Source of the DNA: Amycolatopsis mongoliensis | GTDB lineage: Bacteria > Actinomycetota > Actinomycetes > Mycobacteriales > Pseudonocardiaceae | Assembly: GCF_030285665.1 (NCBI RefSeq) | Contig: NZ_CP127295.1 | Coordinates: 372,001 to 436,000 of the forward strand | Reading direction: 5' to 3' | DNA length: 64,000 bases | In this document: positions 28,092 to 37,669 of the stretch, in pieces | Layout of the letters: each line of letters opens with the position of its first letter | Position numbering within the stretch: position 1 is the stretch's first letter | Translations under genes and position numbers: made by a program | Notes under the pieces: generated by a model | The model's input: the letters and a program-made list of their open reading frames with translations, nothing else | What the model was told of the DNA's origin: nothing | Databases searched by the model: none

Positions 28092-28518
28092 CCCGGCCCT
28101 CGTCGATCGTCTCGGTCTGGGTGGCGCCGTCGTCGACCCAGCCCTGCCGGACGTAGAAGGCCTTCGCGCGCTCGTTCGTCGACAGCACCCACAGGACGAC
28201 ACTGTCCCCGGAAAGCTCTTCGACGACCCGGTCGTGCAACGCCCGGCCGAGGCCCCGCCCCCAGTACTCCGGCAGCAGGTACAGCGCGTAGAGCCGGCCG
28301 TCCCCGTACGCGGCGAACCCCACGATGACGCCGTCTTCCTCGGCGACCAGCACCGGGCCGCCGTCGCCGATGCGCCGGGCCCACGACGCCGCGCGCGGCT
28401 CCGCCGAGAGCCGGGCGAGGAAGTCGGCCGGGATCAGCCCCGCGTACGCGGCCTGCCACGAAGCCACGTGGACCTCGCCGATCGCCGCGGCGTCGGCGAC
28501 CGTGGCCGGGCGGATCAA
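28051..28518 (-). CDS. GNAT-family N-acetyltransferase
   Basis: 155 residues covering one GNAT domain: IRPATVADAAAIGEVHVASW at the start and the acetyl-CoA motif LPEYWGRGLGRAL near residue 85. TTG 28518 overlaps the recG stop (TTGA), so it is translationally coupled to recG. The substrate is not predictable. Confidence 0.85.
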   Translation of the reverse strand: MIRPATVADAAAIGEVHVASWQAAYAGLIPADFLARLSAEPRAASWARRIGDGGPVLVAEEDGVIVGFAAYGDGRLYALYLLPEYWGRGLGRALHDRVVEELSGDSVVLWVLSTNERAKAFYVRQGWVDDGATQTETIDEGRVTLEERRYRRSLP

Positions 28519-30668
28519 CTCTTCTCCAGGTATTCCGCGCGCTCGACGTCGACGACGTCGGCGACCATCTGTGCCAGCCCGCGGTACTTCTTCAGGTCCG
28601 GGTCCTGCTCGACGATCTCCTGCGCGCTCGCCCGCGACGCGGCGATCACGTCCTCGTCGCGCAGCAGCGACAGCAGCTTCAGCCCGGACCGCTTCCCGGA
28701 CTGCGCGGCGCCGAGGATGTCGCCTTCGCGGCGCAGCTCGAGGTCGAGGCGTGACAGCTCGAAGCCGTCGGTCGTCGACTCGACCGCCGCCAGCCGTTCG
28801 CGCGTCGCCGTGCCGTCGAGGGCCTCGGTGACCAGCAGGCAGACCCCCGGCACGCTGCCCCGGCCGACGCGGCCGCGCAGCTGGTGCAGCTGGCTGACGC
28901 CGAACCGGTCGGCGTCCATGATCACCATCGCGGTCGCGTTCGGGACGTTCACGCCGACCTCGATCACCGTCGTGGCCACGAGGACGTCGAGCTGCGCCGC
29001 GGAGAACGCGCGCATCACGGCGTCCTTCTCGTCGGGCGGCATCCGGCCGTGCAGCACGCCGATCTTCAGCCCCTGCAACGCGCCGTGCTCCAGGTCGGGC
29101 GCAACGTCGAGGACCGCGAGCGGCGGCCGCTTGTCGCTCTTGTCCGACGGCGGCTCGTCGCCGATCCGCGGGCACACGACGTACCCCTGGTGCCCCTTGC
29201 CGACCTCTTCGCGGACCCGCTGCCAGATCCGGTCGAACCAGGCGGGTTTTTCGGCGACCGGCACGACCGTGGTGCTGATCGGCGACCGCCCGACCGGCAT
29301 CTCGCGCAGCGCGGAGACCTCCAGGTCGCCGTACACGGTCATCGCGACCGTGCGCGGGATCGGCGTCGCGGTCATGACCAGCACGTGCGGGCTGGTGTCC
29401 CCGGCGCCGCGGGTGCGCAGCGCGTCCCGCTGCTCGACGCCGAACCGGTGCTGCTCGTCGACGACCGCGAGGCCGAGGTCGGCGAACTCGACGTGGTCCT
29501 GGATCAGCGCGTGCGTGCCGACGACGATGCCCGCCTCGCCGCTGACGATCTCCAGCAGCGCCTTCTTGCGCTCCTTCGCACCCATCGACCCGGTCAGCAG
29601 CGTCACGCGGGTGGCGTTCTCGGCGGCACCCAGCTCGCCCGCCTGGCCGAGGTCGCCGAGCATCTCCCGCAGCGACCGCGCGTGCTGGGCGGCGAGGACC
29701 TCGGTCGGCGCCAGCATCGCGGTCTGCCGGCCGTTGTCGACGACCTGCAGCATCGCCCGCAGCGCGACGATCGTCTTGCCGGAGCCGACCTCGCCCTGCA
29801 GCAGCCGGTTCATCGGGTGCTCGGAGGCGAGGTCCGCGGCGATCTCGTCGCCGATCCCCCGCTGGCCCGCGGTCAGGTCGAAGGGCAGCCGCTTGTCGAA
29901 GGCGTCCATCAGGCCCCCGCTGACGTGCGGGTTCGCCTTCGCCGGCCGCGAGATGGCCGAGTGGCGCCGCTGCGCGAAGATCAGCTGGACGGCCATGGCC
30001 TCGTCCCACTTGAGCCGCTTCTTCGAAGCTTCCAGGTGTGCCCAGTTGGCCGGGCGGTGGATGCCGTGCAGCGCGGTGTCCAGGTCGGACAGGCGGTGCA
30101 GCCGCCGCAGCTCCGCCGGCATCGGGTCCTCGTCGACCTCGAGGACGTCGAGGACCTGGCGCACGCACTTGGCGATCGACCACGTCGGCATGCCCTGCGC
30201 CGCCGGGTAGACCGGGATGATCGCGGCGAGGAAGTCGTCCATCGCCTCGGCCTCGCGGTCGGCCTCGAACAGCTCGTACTCGGGGTTGGTCAGCTGCAGG
30301 GTGTCGCGGAAGGCGGACACCTTGCCGGCGAACAGGCCGGTCTTGCCGGGGACCAGGTCCTTCTCGCGCCAGGCCTGGTTGAAGAAGGCGCAGGTGAGCC
30401 GGCGCTTCCCGTCGGTGATCACCATGTCGAGGATGGTCCCGTTGCGGGACTTCATCCGCCGCTTGCTCACCTTTTCCACGCGCGCCAGCACGGTGGCGTG
30501 CTCGCCGAGCTCGAGGCCCGCGATGTCGGTGAGCTCGCCGCGCTCGGCGTAGCGGCGCGGGTAGTGGCGCAGCAGGTCGCTGACCGTCTCGATGTCCAAC
30601 GCCGTGGCGAGCGCCTTCGCCGTCTTGGCGCCCAGCAGCAGTGGCAGCTTGTCGCGCAGTCCGGCCAT
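28515..30668 (-). CDS. recG: ATP-dependent DNA helicase RecG
   Basis: 717 residues, cytoplasmic; it remodels stalled forks and branched DNA. Order: N-terminal wedge/OB region (~1-220, with ELTDIAGLELGEHATVLARV), helicase with Walker A LLQGEVGSGKTIVAL (~305-320), DEQHRFGVEQR (motif II), MTATPIPRT, and the C-terminal domain with QLRGRVGRG. ATG 30668 is 3 nt after the stop of the DAK2 gene, with a coupled acetyltransferase behind. Orthologous position to Rv2973c of M. tuberculosis (memory). Confidence 0.96.
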   Translation of the reverse strand: MAGLRDKLPLLLGAKTAKALATALDIETVSDLLRHYPRRYAERGELTDIAGLELGEHATVLARVEKVSKRRMKSRNGTILDMVITDGKRRLTCAFFNQAWREKDLVPGKTGLFAGKVSAFRDTLQLTNPEYELFEADREAEAMDDFLAAIIPVYPAAQGMPTWSIAKCVRQVLDVLEVDEDPMPAELRRLHRLSDLDTALHGIHRPANWAHLEASKKRLKWDEAMAVQLIFAQRRHSAISRPAKANPHVSGGLMDAFDKRLPFDLTAGQRGIGDEIAADLASEHPMNRLLQGEVGSGKTIVALRAMLQVVDNGRQTAMLAPTEVLAAQHARSLREMLGDLGQAGELGAAENATRVTLLTGSMGAKERKKALLEIVSGEAGIVVGTHALIQDHVEFADLGLAVVDEQHRFGVEQRDALRTRGAGDTSPHVLVMTATPIPRTVAMTVYGDLEVSALREMPVGRSPISTTVVPVAEKPAWFDRIWQRVREEVGKGHQGYVVCPRIGDEPPSDKSDKRPPLAVLDVAPDLEHGALQGLKIGVLHGRMPPDEKDAVMRAFSAAQLDVLVATTVIEVGVNVPNATAMVIMDADRFGVSQLHQLRGRVGRGSVPGVCLLVTEALDGTATRERLAAVESTTDGFELSRLDLELRREGDILGAAQSGKRSGLKLLSLLRDEDVIAASRASAQEIVEQDPDLKKYRGLAQMVADVVDVERAEYLEKS

Positions 30669-30671
30669 CGG

Positions 30672-32249
30672 CTATTCGACTCCCATCAGCAGCACGGCTT
30701 CCGCCTGGCCGCCGGCGTAGCTGGTCAGCTCCACCTCCGGGTGCTCCACCCGGAGCTGTTCCGCGAGCTCCTCGGCGACCCCGGGCGGCGCGGCGTCCCC
30801 GCTCAGCACCGTCACCAGCTCCCCGCCGAGCGCCAGCATCCGGTTCAGCACCTTCATCGCGGCCGCGACCAGGTTCGTCTCCGACGCCGGTGCCGGCTCG
30901 ATCAGCACCACCTCGTCGTCGACCAGGCCGACCACGTCGCCGGACTGGGCCCGGCCCACCCAGGTTAGCGATTCCTCCCGCGCGATCCGCAGTTCGCCAC
31001 GCCTGGTCGCGGCGGCCGCTTCGGCCATCGCGACGACGTCGTCGTTGGTGCGGCGGGCGGCGTCGTGCACCGCGAGGGCGGCCAGGATCTGCACCGGCGA
31101 GACGCACGGGATGACCACGACGTCCCGGTCGGCGGCCATCGCGTGCCCGGCCGCGACGTCGACCGCGGCGGTGAGCGCGACGCTGCCCGGCAGCACCGTG
31201 ACGTGCCGCCCGGCGGCTTCGTTGAGCAGGCTGATCACGTCCTCGACGCTGGGGGTTTCGCCCTCGGGCACGGCCAGCACCGGGATGCTCTCGGCGCGCA
31301 GCAGCTCGGCCAGCTCGCCGCCGTGCACGACGGCGACGACCGTGCGGTCGAGCCCGCCACCGGGCTCGATCGGCGTCGGCGTGAGCAGCGGCTCGACGCG
31401 GATCCGGCGCGGGCGGCCCAGCGCGAGCCCGGCCTCGATGGCGGCGCCGATGTCGGCGCAGTGGACGTGCACGGCGTGGCTGCCCGAGCCGTCGCCGGCC
31501 ACGGTGACGCTGTCGCCGAGGCCGCTCAGCTCCTTGCGCAGCGTCGGCAGGCCCTGCTCGTCGACGCCGTCGAGCAGGTACATGACCTCCCAGGCGTAGG
31601 CCTCGGCCTGCGGGACCGCGTGGCTCTCCAGGGCGTGCTCCTGCTGGAGCGGGGCGCCGGTGAGCACGCCGACCAGGGCGTCGAGCACGGCGACGAGCCC
31701 GCGGGCACCCGCGTCGACGACGCCGGCCCTGGCCAGCGCGGGCAGCTGCAGGGGCGTCTTCTCGAGGGCGTGCGCGGCTTCCTTCGCGGCCTCCTGGGCG
31801 ACCTCGGTCAGGGCCCGGCTGTCGCCGCGCACGGCGAGGGCGACGGCGTGCAGGACGGTGAGGATGGTCCCGGCGACCGGCCGGCTCACGGCGCCGGTGG
31901 CGACCTCGTCGGCGTGGTCCAGCGCCCTGGCCAGCCACTCGCCGTCCAGTTCGCCTTCGGCCCGGTCGGCGAGCCCGCGCACGACCTGGGAAAGGATCAC
32001 GCCGGAGTTGCCCTTGGCCGAAGCGACGGCGCCGCGCGCGAGGATCTTCAGCGCCTCGGCGGCGTTTTCCGGCTCGGCGGCCTCGAGTTCCCGGGCCGCG
32101 CCGGTCATCGTGAAGAGCATGTTGGAGCCGGTGTCGGAGTCCGCGACGGGGTAGACGTTGATCTCGTCGATGGCCGGCCGCAGGCTCGCGAGACTGTGCA
32201 CGCAGCCCGTCGCCCAGGCCGACACAGCCGCCGTGTCCAGCACCCGCAC
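30672..32249 (-). CDS. DAK2-domain protein (YloV/FakA-like)
   Basis: 525 residues. Order: N-terminal DAK2 domain with NVYPVADSDTGSNM (ATP/Mg site, near residue 33) and AKGNSGVILSQ, a middle domain, and a C-terminal DegV-interacting (FakA-type) domain. In Firmicutes FakA phosphorylates DegV-bound fatty acids; the actinobacterial role is less clear. GTG 32249 is preferred since AGGAGG lies 7 nt upstream; the open frame extends to 32312. Directly upstream of recG as in mycobacteria (Rv2974c, memory). Confidence 0.88.
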   Translation of the reverse strand: MRVLDTAAVSAWATGCVHSLASLRPAIDEINVYPVADSDTGSNMLFTMTGAARELEAAEPENAAEALKILARGAVASAKGNSGVILSQVVRGLADRAEGELDGEWLARALDHADEVATGAVSRPVAGTILTVLHAVALAVRGDSRALTEVAQEAAKEAAHALEKTPLQLPALARAGVVDAGARGLVAVLDALVGVLTGAPLQQEHALESHAVPQAEAYAWEVMYLLDGVDEQGLPTLRKELSGLGDSVTVAGDGSGSHAVHVHCADIGAAIEAGLALGRPRRIRVEPLLTPTPIEPGGGLDRTVVAVVHGGELAELLRAESIPVLAVPEGETPSVEDVISLLNEAAGRHVTVLPGSVALTAAVDVAAGHAMAADRDVVVIPCVSPVQILAALAVHDAARRTNDDVVAMAEAAAATRRGELRIAREESLTWVGRAQSGDVVGLVDDEVVLIEPAPASETNLVAAAMKVLNRMLALGGELVTVLSGDAAPPGVAEELAEQLRVEHPEVELTSYAGGQAEAVLLMGVE

Positions 32250-32382
32250 CCCGTAACCTCCTGACCGGTCCGAGGCAGCGTATCGACCCGGTGCGTCAGG
32301 CCGGGAAGCCACTGGTTACTATGGTCGAGTTGCCCAGTGCATCTGGGCTCATTTCTATGACCCAGATCCAAAGGAGTTCGAC

Positions 32383-32574
32383 GTGGCTGCCGTGTGCGAC
32401 GTCTGTGGCAAGGGACCCGGCTTCGGCAAGTCGGTCTCGCACTCCCACCGCCGTACCAACCGCCGGTGGAACCCGAATATCCAGACCGTCCACGCCAAGG
32501 TGGGTGTGTCCCAGCGCAAGCGCCTGAACGTGTGCACCTCGTGCATCAAGGCGGGCAAGGTCGTTCGCGGCTGA
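32383..32574 (+). CDS. rpmB: 50S ribosomal protein L28
   Basis: 63 residues, full length for L28. Seen: [18 protein letters not shown] and [13 protein letters not shown]; the two CxxC pairs make this the zinc-binding form, so it is the housekeeping type rather than the zinc-independent paralogue that Zur controls. AAAGGAG precedes GTG 32383. Divergent from the DAK2/recG operon, with a clear terminator behind it. Confidence 0.97.
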   Translation: MAAVCDVCGKGPGFGKSVSHSHRRTNRRWNPNIQTVHAKVGVSQRKRLNVCTSCIKAGKVVRG

Positions 32575-32589
32575 GGCGAGAAGTTTGGG

Positions 32590-32622
32590 ATGGCGGGTGT
32601 TCTCCGGAACACCCGCCATTTT
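32590..32622 (+). terminator. Rho-independent terminator of rpmB
   Basis: ATGGCGGGTGTTC (32590-32602) pairs perfectly with 32607-32619 (13 bp, 4-nt loop), followed by a T run. Starts 15 nt after the rpmB stop. Confidence 0.9.
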
Positions 32623-32635
32623 CATGCCCGCACCC

Positions 32636-32683
32636 GGTCGTGAGTGTTTAGGGCGGTTCTAACCGCCCTAAACACTCACGACC
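32636..32683. terminator. 23-bp perfect hairpin (TCGTGAGTG family)
   Basis: 32636-32658 pairs without mismatch with 32661-32683 (23 bp, loop CT), beginning GGTCGTGAGTGTTTAGGG. It lies between the rpmB terminator and the 3' end of the convergent hydrolase gene (stop at 32686-32688). Very similar in sequence to the hairpin at 18617-18660. Confidence 0.85.
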
Positions 32684-32685
32684 AC

Positions 32686-33456
32686 TTACTTGAGGAAGCC
32701 GGTCAGCAGGTCCTTGAGGGTCTCCGGGAACTGGAGGACTCCGTGGTCCTGGCCCGCCAGGGTCTCGTGGCGGGCGCCCGGGATCGCCGCGGCCGCCGCG
32801 CGGGCGCCCGCCTGGAGCGCGTCGTCGCTCGCGCCGCCGCCGATCACCAGCGTCGGGATCGAGATCTTCGCCAGGTGGTCCTCGCGCACCCGGGCGCCCG
32901 GGCCGCAGATCGTCAGGTCGTACGGGAGCGTGTGCGCCAGCGCCGTGAACCAGCCCCACACCGGGGCCTGCTTCATGCCCTCGACCATCTCCGCCGGCGT
33001 GCCCGCGACCTGCAGGAACGTCGCAACCGCGCCATCGCGGTCGCCCGCCGCGAGCTGCGCACGCACCTCGTCCAGGACGTCCGCCCGCGGGTGGTCGTCG
33101 GTCGCGTACGGCGGCTCGTACGCCACGACCTTCTCGATCGGCAGCCCGGCGGCGGCCGCTTCCAAGGCCAGCACCGCCCCCGACGAGTGCCCGAACACCG
33201 ACGCGGACCCGCCCACGTGCGCGATCAGCGCCGCGATGTCCTCGATCTCCCGCTCGACCGCGTAAGGACCCGCGTCACCGCTGTCCCCGCGGCCGCGGCG
33301 GTCGTACGCGATCGTCGTGAAGTCCTCGGCAAGCACCTCCGCCAGGCCCGCAACGGTCGTCCGGTCGTTGAACGCGCCGCCCACCAGGATCACCGGCGCA
33401 CCGGCGCCGCGCTGCTCGAAGAAGATCGACGTGCCGTCGGCCGAGGTGACGTTCAT
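32686..33456 (-). CDS. Alpha/beta hydrolase
   Basis: 256 residues, single alpha/beta-hydrolase fold. Seen: oxyanion strand VILVGGAFNDRTT, YDRRGRGDSG, nucleophile elbow FGHSSGAVLAL with the Ser, and late His in GQDHGVLQ. ATG 33456 is chosen since TTGGAGG precedes it; the in-frame TTG at 33468 is part of that site. Substrate unknown; an accessory gene inside the conserved recG-ung block. Confidence 0.85.
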   Translation of the reverse strand: MNVTSADGTSIFFEQRGAGAPVILVGGAFNDRTTVAGLAEVLAEDFTTIAYDRRGRGDSGDAGPYAVEREIEDIAALIAHVGGSASVFGHSSGAVLALEAAAAGLPIEKVVAYEPPYATDDHPRADVLDEVRAQLAAGDRDGAVATFLQVAGTPAEMVEGMKQAPVWGWFTALAHTLPYDLTICGPGARVREDHLAKISIPTLVIGGGASDDALQAGARAAAAAIPGARHETLAGQDHGVLQFPETLKDLLTGFLK

Positions 33457-33519
33457 GGTTTCCTCCAAGGTTCCGTTTCCCCCTGGTCGGAGCCGTCACG
33501 CCGATCCGGACACCGGCCG

Positions 33520-34197
33520 TCAGGGAAGTTTCCAGTCGACCGGCGCCGCGCCCTGCTTCTCCAGGAGCTGGTTGGCCCGGCTGAACGGCCGCGACCCGAA
33601 GAAGCCGTTGTGCGCCGAGAGCGGGCTCGGGTGCGCCGACTCGATGCACGGGACGTCGCCCAGCATCGGGCGCAGGTTCCGCGCGTTGCGGCCCCACAGG
33701 ATCGCCACCATCGGCTCCGACCGGGCCGCGAGGGCCTTGATCGCCTGCTCGGTGACTTCTTCCCAGCCCTTGCCCTGGTGCGAGTTGGACTTGCCGGGCT
33801 GCACCGTCAGCGCCCTGTTGAGCAGCAGCACGCCCTGGTCGGCCCACGGCGTCAGGTCACCGTTGGACGGCAGCGGGTAGCCGAGGTCGTCGGCGTACTC
33901 CTTGTAGATGTTGACCAGGCTCTTCGGGATCGGCCGGACGTCCGGCGCCACCGAGAAGCTCAGGCCCACCGCGTGCCCGGGCGTCGGGTACGGGTCCTGG
34001 CCGACGATCAGCACCCGCACGTCGTGGAACGGCTGCTTGAACGCCCTCAGCACGTGCTCGCCCGCCGGCAAGTACGTCCGGCCCGCGGCGATCTCCGCGC
34101 GGAGGAACTCCCCCATCGCGGCGACCTGCGGCGCCACCGGTTCGAGGGCCTCGGCCCAGCCTGCCTCGACGATGTCCTGCAGCGGTCGTGCGGTCAC
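33520..34197 (-). CDS. ung: Uracil-DNA glycosylase
   Basis: 225 residues, family-1 UDG that removes uracil from DNA. Seen: [20 protein letters not shown] (water-activating loop with the catalytic Asp), LLLNRALTV, and [11 protein letters not shown] (the leucine/His loop). GTG 34197 gives [11 protein letters not shown], the usual N-terminus; TTG 34206 is an alternative. Same relative position as Rv2976c in M. tuberculosis (memory). Confidence 0.96.
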   Translation of the reverse strand: MTARPLQDIVEAGWAEALEPVAPQVAAMGEFLRAEIAAGRTYLPAGEHVLRAFKQPFHDVRVLIVGQDPYPTPGHAVGLSFSVAPDVRPIPKSLVNIYKEYADDLGYPLPSNGDLTPWADQGVLLLNRALTVQPGKSNSHQGKGWEEVTEQAIKALAARSEPMVAILWGRNARNLRPMLGDVPCIESAHPSPLSAHNGFFGSRPFSRANQLLEKQGAAPVDWKLP

Positions 34198-34227
34198 GGC
34201 GCGCAAGCCTACCGGGCGTGGCCGACG

Positions 34228-34758
34228 TCACCCGAGCGGGTCGAGCCGCCTCAGCTCGGTCCGGAAGCGGCGACCGCGTTCCACGTAGGAATCCACCACC
34301 ATCGCGATGTTCTCCGCGCTGAACGACTTGTTTTCCCGCGTCTTCGCGGGCACGCCGAGCGCGATCTCGCCGGACTTCACGTGTGAGCCGTACGACAGCA
34401 CCGCGCCCGCGCCGACCATGCCGCCGTCCTCGATCACCGAGCCGTTCAGCACCACCGAGCCGGACGCGATCAGGCAGCCGGTGCCGATCGTCGCGCCCTC
34501 GACGTGCACCGCGTGCCCGATCGCAGACGACGGCCCGAGGACCGTCGGGTGCCGGGTGGTGCAGTGCAGGACGCAGCCGTCCTGGACGTTCGACCGCTCG
34601 CCGATTTCGATGTACCCGTGGTCGCCACGCAGCACCGTCTGCGGCCAGACCGACGCGAAAGCCCCGATCCGGACGTCGCCGATCACCGTCGCGTCCGGGT
34701 GGACGTAGGCGTCGGGGTGGATCGTCGGCTCGAGCGAACCGAGTGCGTAGATCGGCAT
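34228..34758 (-). CDS. Gamma-class carbonic anhydrase-family hexapeptide protein
   Basis: 176 residues forming a left-handed beta-helix. Repeats such as VIGDVRIGAFASVWPQTVLR and IGHAVHVEGATIGTGCLIA are typical of the YrdA/CaiE gamma-CA group, with His residues in LHCTTRH and GHAVHVEG as candidate zinc ligands. ATG 34758 is preceded by GGAGG. Actual carbonic anhydrase activity is not assured in this group. Divergent from the GH27 gene by 32 nt. Confidence 0.85.
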   Translation of the reverse strand: MPIYALGSLEPTIHPDAYVHPDATVIGDVRIGAFASVWPQTVLRGDHGYIEIGERSNVQDGCVLHCTTRHPTVLGPSSAIGHAVHVEGATIGTGCLIASGSVVLNGSVIEDGGMVGAGAVLSYGSHVKSGEIALGVPAKTRENKSFSAENIAMVVDSYVERGRRFRTELRRLDPLG

Positions 34759-34790
34759 GCCGCCTCCGGGTGACTGCGGTTTCACGTGTC

Positions 34791-36005
34791 GTGCGATTGG
34801 ATCACGGCATCGCCGCGGACAGGAAAGCCAGTACCGGGAGCACCGCCCTCGTGCTCCTCCTCGTCGTGCTGACCTGGGTGCTCAGCCTCCCCACCGCGTC
34901 CCCGGCGCTCGCGAACGGCCTGGCCGGAACCCCGCCGATGGGCTGGAACAGCTGGAACCAGGTCCGCTGCTACGACCTCACCGAGGACGTCGTCGAGAAA
35001 GCCGCCGACGCGCTCGCCGACGACGGCCTGCGCGACGCCGGCTACCGCTACGTCGTCGTCGACGACTGCTGGCAGGCCCCGAAGCGCGCCGCCGACGGCT
35101 CGCTGCAGGCCGATCCCGCGCGCTTCCCGCACGGCATCGCCGACCTCGCCGACTACGTCCACTCCCGCGGCCTGCTGTTCGGCATCTACGCCGTGCCCGG
35201 CAGCCGGACCTGCGCGATGGCGAACGACGCCTACCCGGCGTCCGGCATCGGCTCGCTGGGCCACGAACGCCAGGACGCCGAGACGTTCGACCGCTGGGGT
35301 GTCGACTACCTCAAGTACGACTGGTGCAACGCCGACACCGTCGACGGCCTCGACCGGAAGGCGGCGTTCGAGAAGATGCGCGACGAGCTCGCCGCGCTGC
35401 CCCGCCCGATCGTCTACGCGATCTCCGAATACGGCGTCTCCAGCCCGTGGACCTGGGCGCGGCCGGTGGCGAACCTGTGGCGGACCACCTACGACCTCAC
35501 CGCGACCTGGGACTCGGTGCTCGCGACGATCGACCAGCAGGCCACCGTCGCGACCCACAGCGGCGGCCCGGGCGGCTGGAACGACCCGGACATGCTGCAG
35601 GTGGGCAACGGCACCCTGACCGCGGACGAGGCCCGCGCGCACTTCAGCGTCTGGGCCGTGCTGAACGCGCCGCTGTTCGCCGGCACCGACCCGGCGAAGC
35701 TGAGCGAAGACGACCTCGCGACGCTGGGCAACCCCGAAGCGATCGCCGTCGACCAGGACTTCGCGGGTGGCCAGGGCCGGCAGCTCTCGGCCGGGCCGGG
35801 CTACCAGGTGTGGGGCAAACCGTTGTCCGGCGGCGGGTTCGCGGTGGTGCTGCTGAACACCGGCACCACCACCGCGACGGTGTCCGCGGCGATCCCGGGC
35901 GACTGGACCGTCCGGGACCTGTGGGCACATCGTGACGTCGGCACCGCGGTGGCCGCGTCCTTGCGCCCGCACGCGGCGGCCCTGCTGAAGCTCACACCCC
36001 GCTGA
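34791..36005 (+). CDS. Secreted glycoside hydrolase family 27 (alpha-galactosidase-like)
   Basis: 404 residues. Signal peptide (hydrophobic core STALVLLLVVLTWVLSL, cleavage near SPALA), then a GH27 (beta/alpha)8 barrel starting PPMGWNSWN, with VVVDDCWQ, nucleophile Asp in DYLKYDWCN, and WRTTYDLTATWDS holding the likely acid/base Asp, followed by a C-terminal beta domain. GTG 34791 gives the complete signal peptide; TTG 34797 is possible. GH27 includes alpha-galactosidases and alpha-N-acetylgalactosaminidases. Overlaps the convergent acetyltransferase gene by 14 nt. Confidence 0.88.
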   Translation: MRLDHGIAADRKASTGSTALVLLLVVLTWVLSLPTASPALANGLAGTPPMGWNSWNQVRCYDLTEDVVEKAADALADDGLRDAGYRYVVVDDCWQAPKRAADGSLQADPARFPHGIADLADYVHSRGLLFGIYAVPGSRTCAMANDAYPASGIGSLGHERQDAETFDRWGVDYLKYDWCNADTVDGLDRKAAFEKMRDELAALPRPIVYAISEYGVSSPWTWARPVANLWRTTYDLTATWDSVLATIDQQATVATHSGGPGGWNDPDMLQVGNGTLTADEARAHFSVWAVLNAPLFAGTDPAKLSEDDLATLGNPEAIAVDQDFAGGQGRQLSAGPGYQVWGKPLSGGGFAVVLLNTGTTTATVSAAIPGDWTVRDLWAHRDVGTAVAASLRPHAAALLKLTPR

Positions 36006-36471
36006 GGTCCTTGCCGTAGCACCGGCTCGATTCCTCGTTCTTGTAGACGCCGAACTTCGGGATCTCGACGTAACCCGACGACGTGTAGAGCGCGATCGCC
36101 TCCGGCTGCTTCGTGCCGGTTTCCAGCACCGCGCGCTTGCGCCCGGACAGCGCCGCCGTGCGTTCCAGCTCGAAGAGGATCATCCGCGCGAAGCCACGGC
36201 CGCGCGCGGAATCGGCGACGTACATCCGCTTGAACTCGGCGTCGCCGTCCTGGAAGTCCGGCGCGGGGCCGTCGTGCGCCCGCCACGCTCCACAGGCGAC
36301 CGGTTCGTCGCCCTGGTAGCCGACGAGGAACAGGCCCCGGGGCGGGTCGAACTGCTCGGGGTTCATCGGGGTGGCGTCTGCGTCACCGTAGCGCTCGACG
36401 TACACCTGCTGCACCGCGTCCATGAGCTTGGCCGCGTCGGGATGGTCGAAGGGGACCGGAACGATTCTCAC
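35992..36471 (-). CDS. GNAT-family N-acetyltransferase
   Basis: About 159 residues with a single GNAT domain. Seen: MYVADSARGRGFARMILFEL (acetyl-CoA P-loop type motif) and a C-terminal YTSSGYVEIPKFG. GTG 36471 starts the domain (VRIVPVPFDH); the frame stays open to 36522. Convergent with the GH27 gene. Substrate unknown. Confidence 0.82.
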   Translation of the reverse strand: MRIVPVPFDHPDAAKLMDAVQQVYVERYGDADATPMNPEQFDPPRGLFLVGYQGDEPVACGAWRAHDGPAPDFQDGDAEFKRMYVADSARGRGFARMILFELERTAALSGRKRAVLETGTKQPEAIALYTSSGYVEIPKFGVYKNEESSRCYGKDLSGV

Positions 36472-36587
36472 GTCCGCCGACTTTACTAATCCGGCCAAAA
36501 GCAGGCCGACCCCGAGCGGCACGTAACCGGAGCAACGAAGTCATTCGGCCGTGACTGTGGTCGGATCAGTAATCATCGGCACAAGTA

Positions 36588-37544
36588 TCAGCGCCAGTGG
36601 GTCCAGCCCGTTTCCCGGGTGAAAGGCTTGCCGTCCACGGTGATCCCGGAGTCCGCCATCGTGACGACGCCGATCGTGCGCCAGCCGTCGGGGAGCTCGG
36701 TGAACGGCGGGAACGTGGCCGCCAGCGCGTGGTCCTCGCCGCCGGTGAGGACCCAGTCCAGCGGGTCGGCGCCCAGCGCGGCGCCGACCTCGGTGAGCCG
36801 CGCGGGGACGTCGAGGTCGGCGGTCCGGACGTCGATGCCGACGCCGGAGGCCTCCCCGATGTGGGCCAGGTCGGCCAGCAGGCCGTCGGAGACGTCGATC
36901 ATCGCCGTGGCCCCGGCGAGCGCGGCGCGCGGACCGGCGTCGTACGGCGGTTCCGGGCAGCGCTGCGCGTTGACGACGCCGACCGGGGACCGGAACCCGC
37001 GGCCGAGCACGGCCAGGCCGGCGGCGGCCCAGCCGAGCTTCCCGCACACCGCGACGAGGTCGCCGGGCCGGGCGCCCGAGCGCGTCACGGGCTCGCGGTC
37101 GCCGAGGTCACCGAGCGCGGTGACGCTGATCACGAGCTGGTCGGCGCGGACCATGTCACCGCCGGAGACACCGATGCCGGCGCGCTCGGCCTCGGCCCAC
37201 ATGCCGTCGACGAGCGCGGTGACGAGCTCGTGCGGGGTGTCGGGCGGGCAGGCGAGGCCGACCAGGACGGTGGTCGGGGTGGCGCCCATGGCGGCGATGT
37301 CGGCCAGGTTGACCGCGACGGCCTTGCGCCCGACGTACTCGGGCGGCGACCAGTCGAGCCGGAAGTGGACACCCTGGACGAGCACGTCGGTGCTGGCGAC
37401 CACGCGGCCGTCGGGGGCCGCGACGACGGCCGCGTCGTCGCCCGGGCCGAGCAGCGTGCCCGGGGGCTGGCGCCGTCCTTCGGTGACGGCGCGGATGAGC
37501 GCGAACTCCCCGGTCTCGGCGACCGTTCCGTCGTTCGGTGACAC
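36588..37544 (-). CDS. thiL: Thiamine-monophosphate kinase
   Basis: 318 residues; phosphorylates thiamine monophosphate to thiamine diphosphate with ATP, the last step of the pathway. Seen: GEFALIRAV, LLGPGDDAAVV (Mg/ATP site), AVNLADIAAMGA and IDVSDGLLADLAHI, all standard for ThiL. GTG 37544 gives MSPNDGTVAETGEF, a normal N-terminus. Same order relative to ddl as in M. tuberculosis (Rv2977c, memory). Confidence 0.95.
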   Translation of the reverse strand: MSPNDGTVAETGEFALIRAVTEGRRQPPGTLLGPGDDAAVVAAPDGRVVASTDVLVQGVHFRLDWSPPEYVGRKAVAVNLADIAAMGATPTTVLVGLACPPDTPHELVTALVDGMWAEAERAGIGVSGGDMVRADQLVISVTALGDLGDREPVTRSGARPGDLVAVCGKLGWAAAGLAVLGRGFRSPVGVVNAQRCPEPPYDAGPRAALAGATAMIDVSDGLLADLAHIGEASGVGIDVRTADLDVPARLTEVGAALGADPLDWVLTGGEDHALAATFPPFTELPDGWRTIGVVTMADSGITVDGKPFTRETGWTHWR

Positions 37545-37669
37545 CGGTCACCTCTGCTTTCTCTACCGGGACAAAGATCGATCACCGATAGTCGGATGCC
37601 CTATGTTTTTCCCTGAGCTGGCGATACGTTCCTACCTTGAGCTGACCGATCCCGACGAAAGGGCGCGCC

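Noticed and set aside
28051..31938. 1295-aa open frame on the minus strand across recG and the DAK2 gene
   Set aside because: Only its last 155 residues (from TTG 28518) form a real GNAT protein; the rest is an out-of-frame reading of recG and the DAK2 gene.
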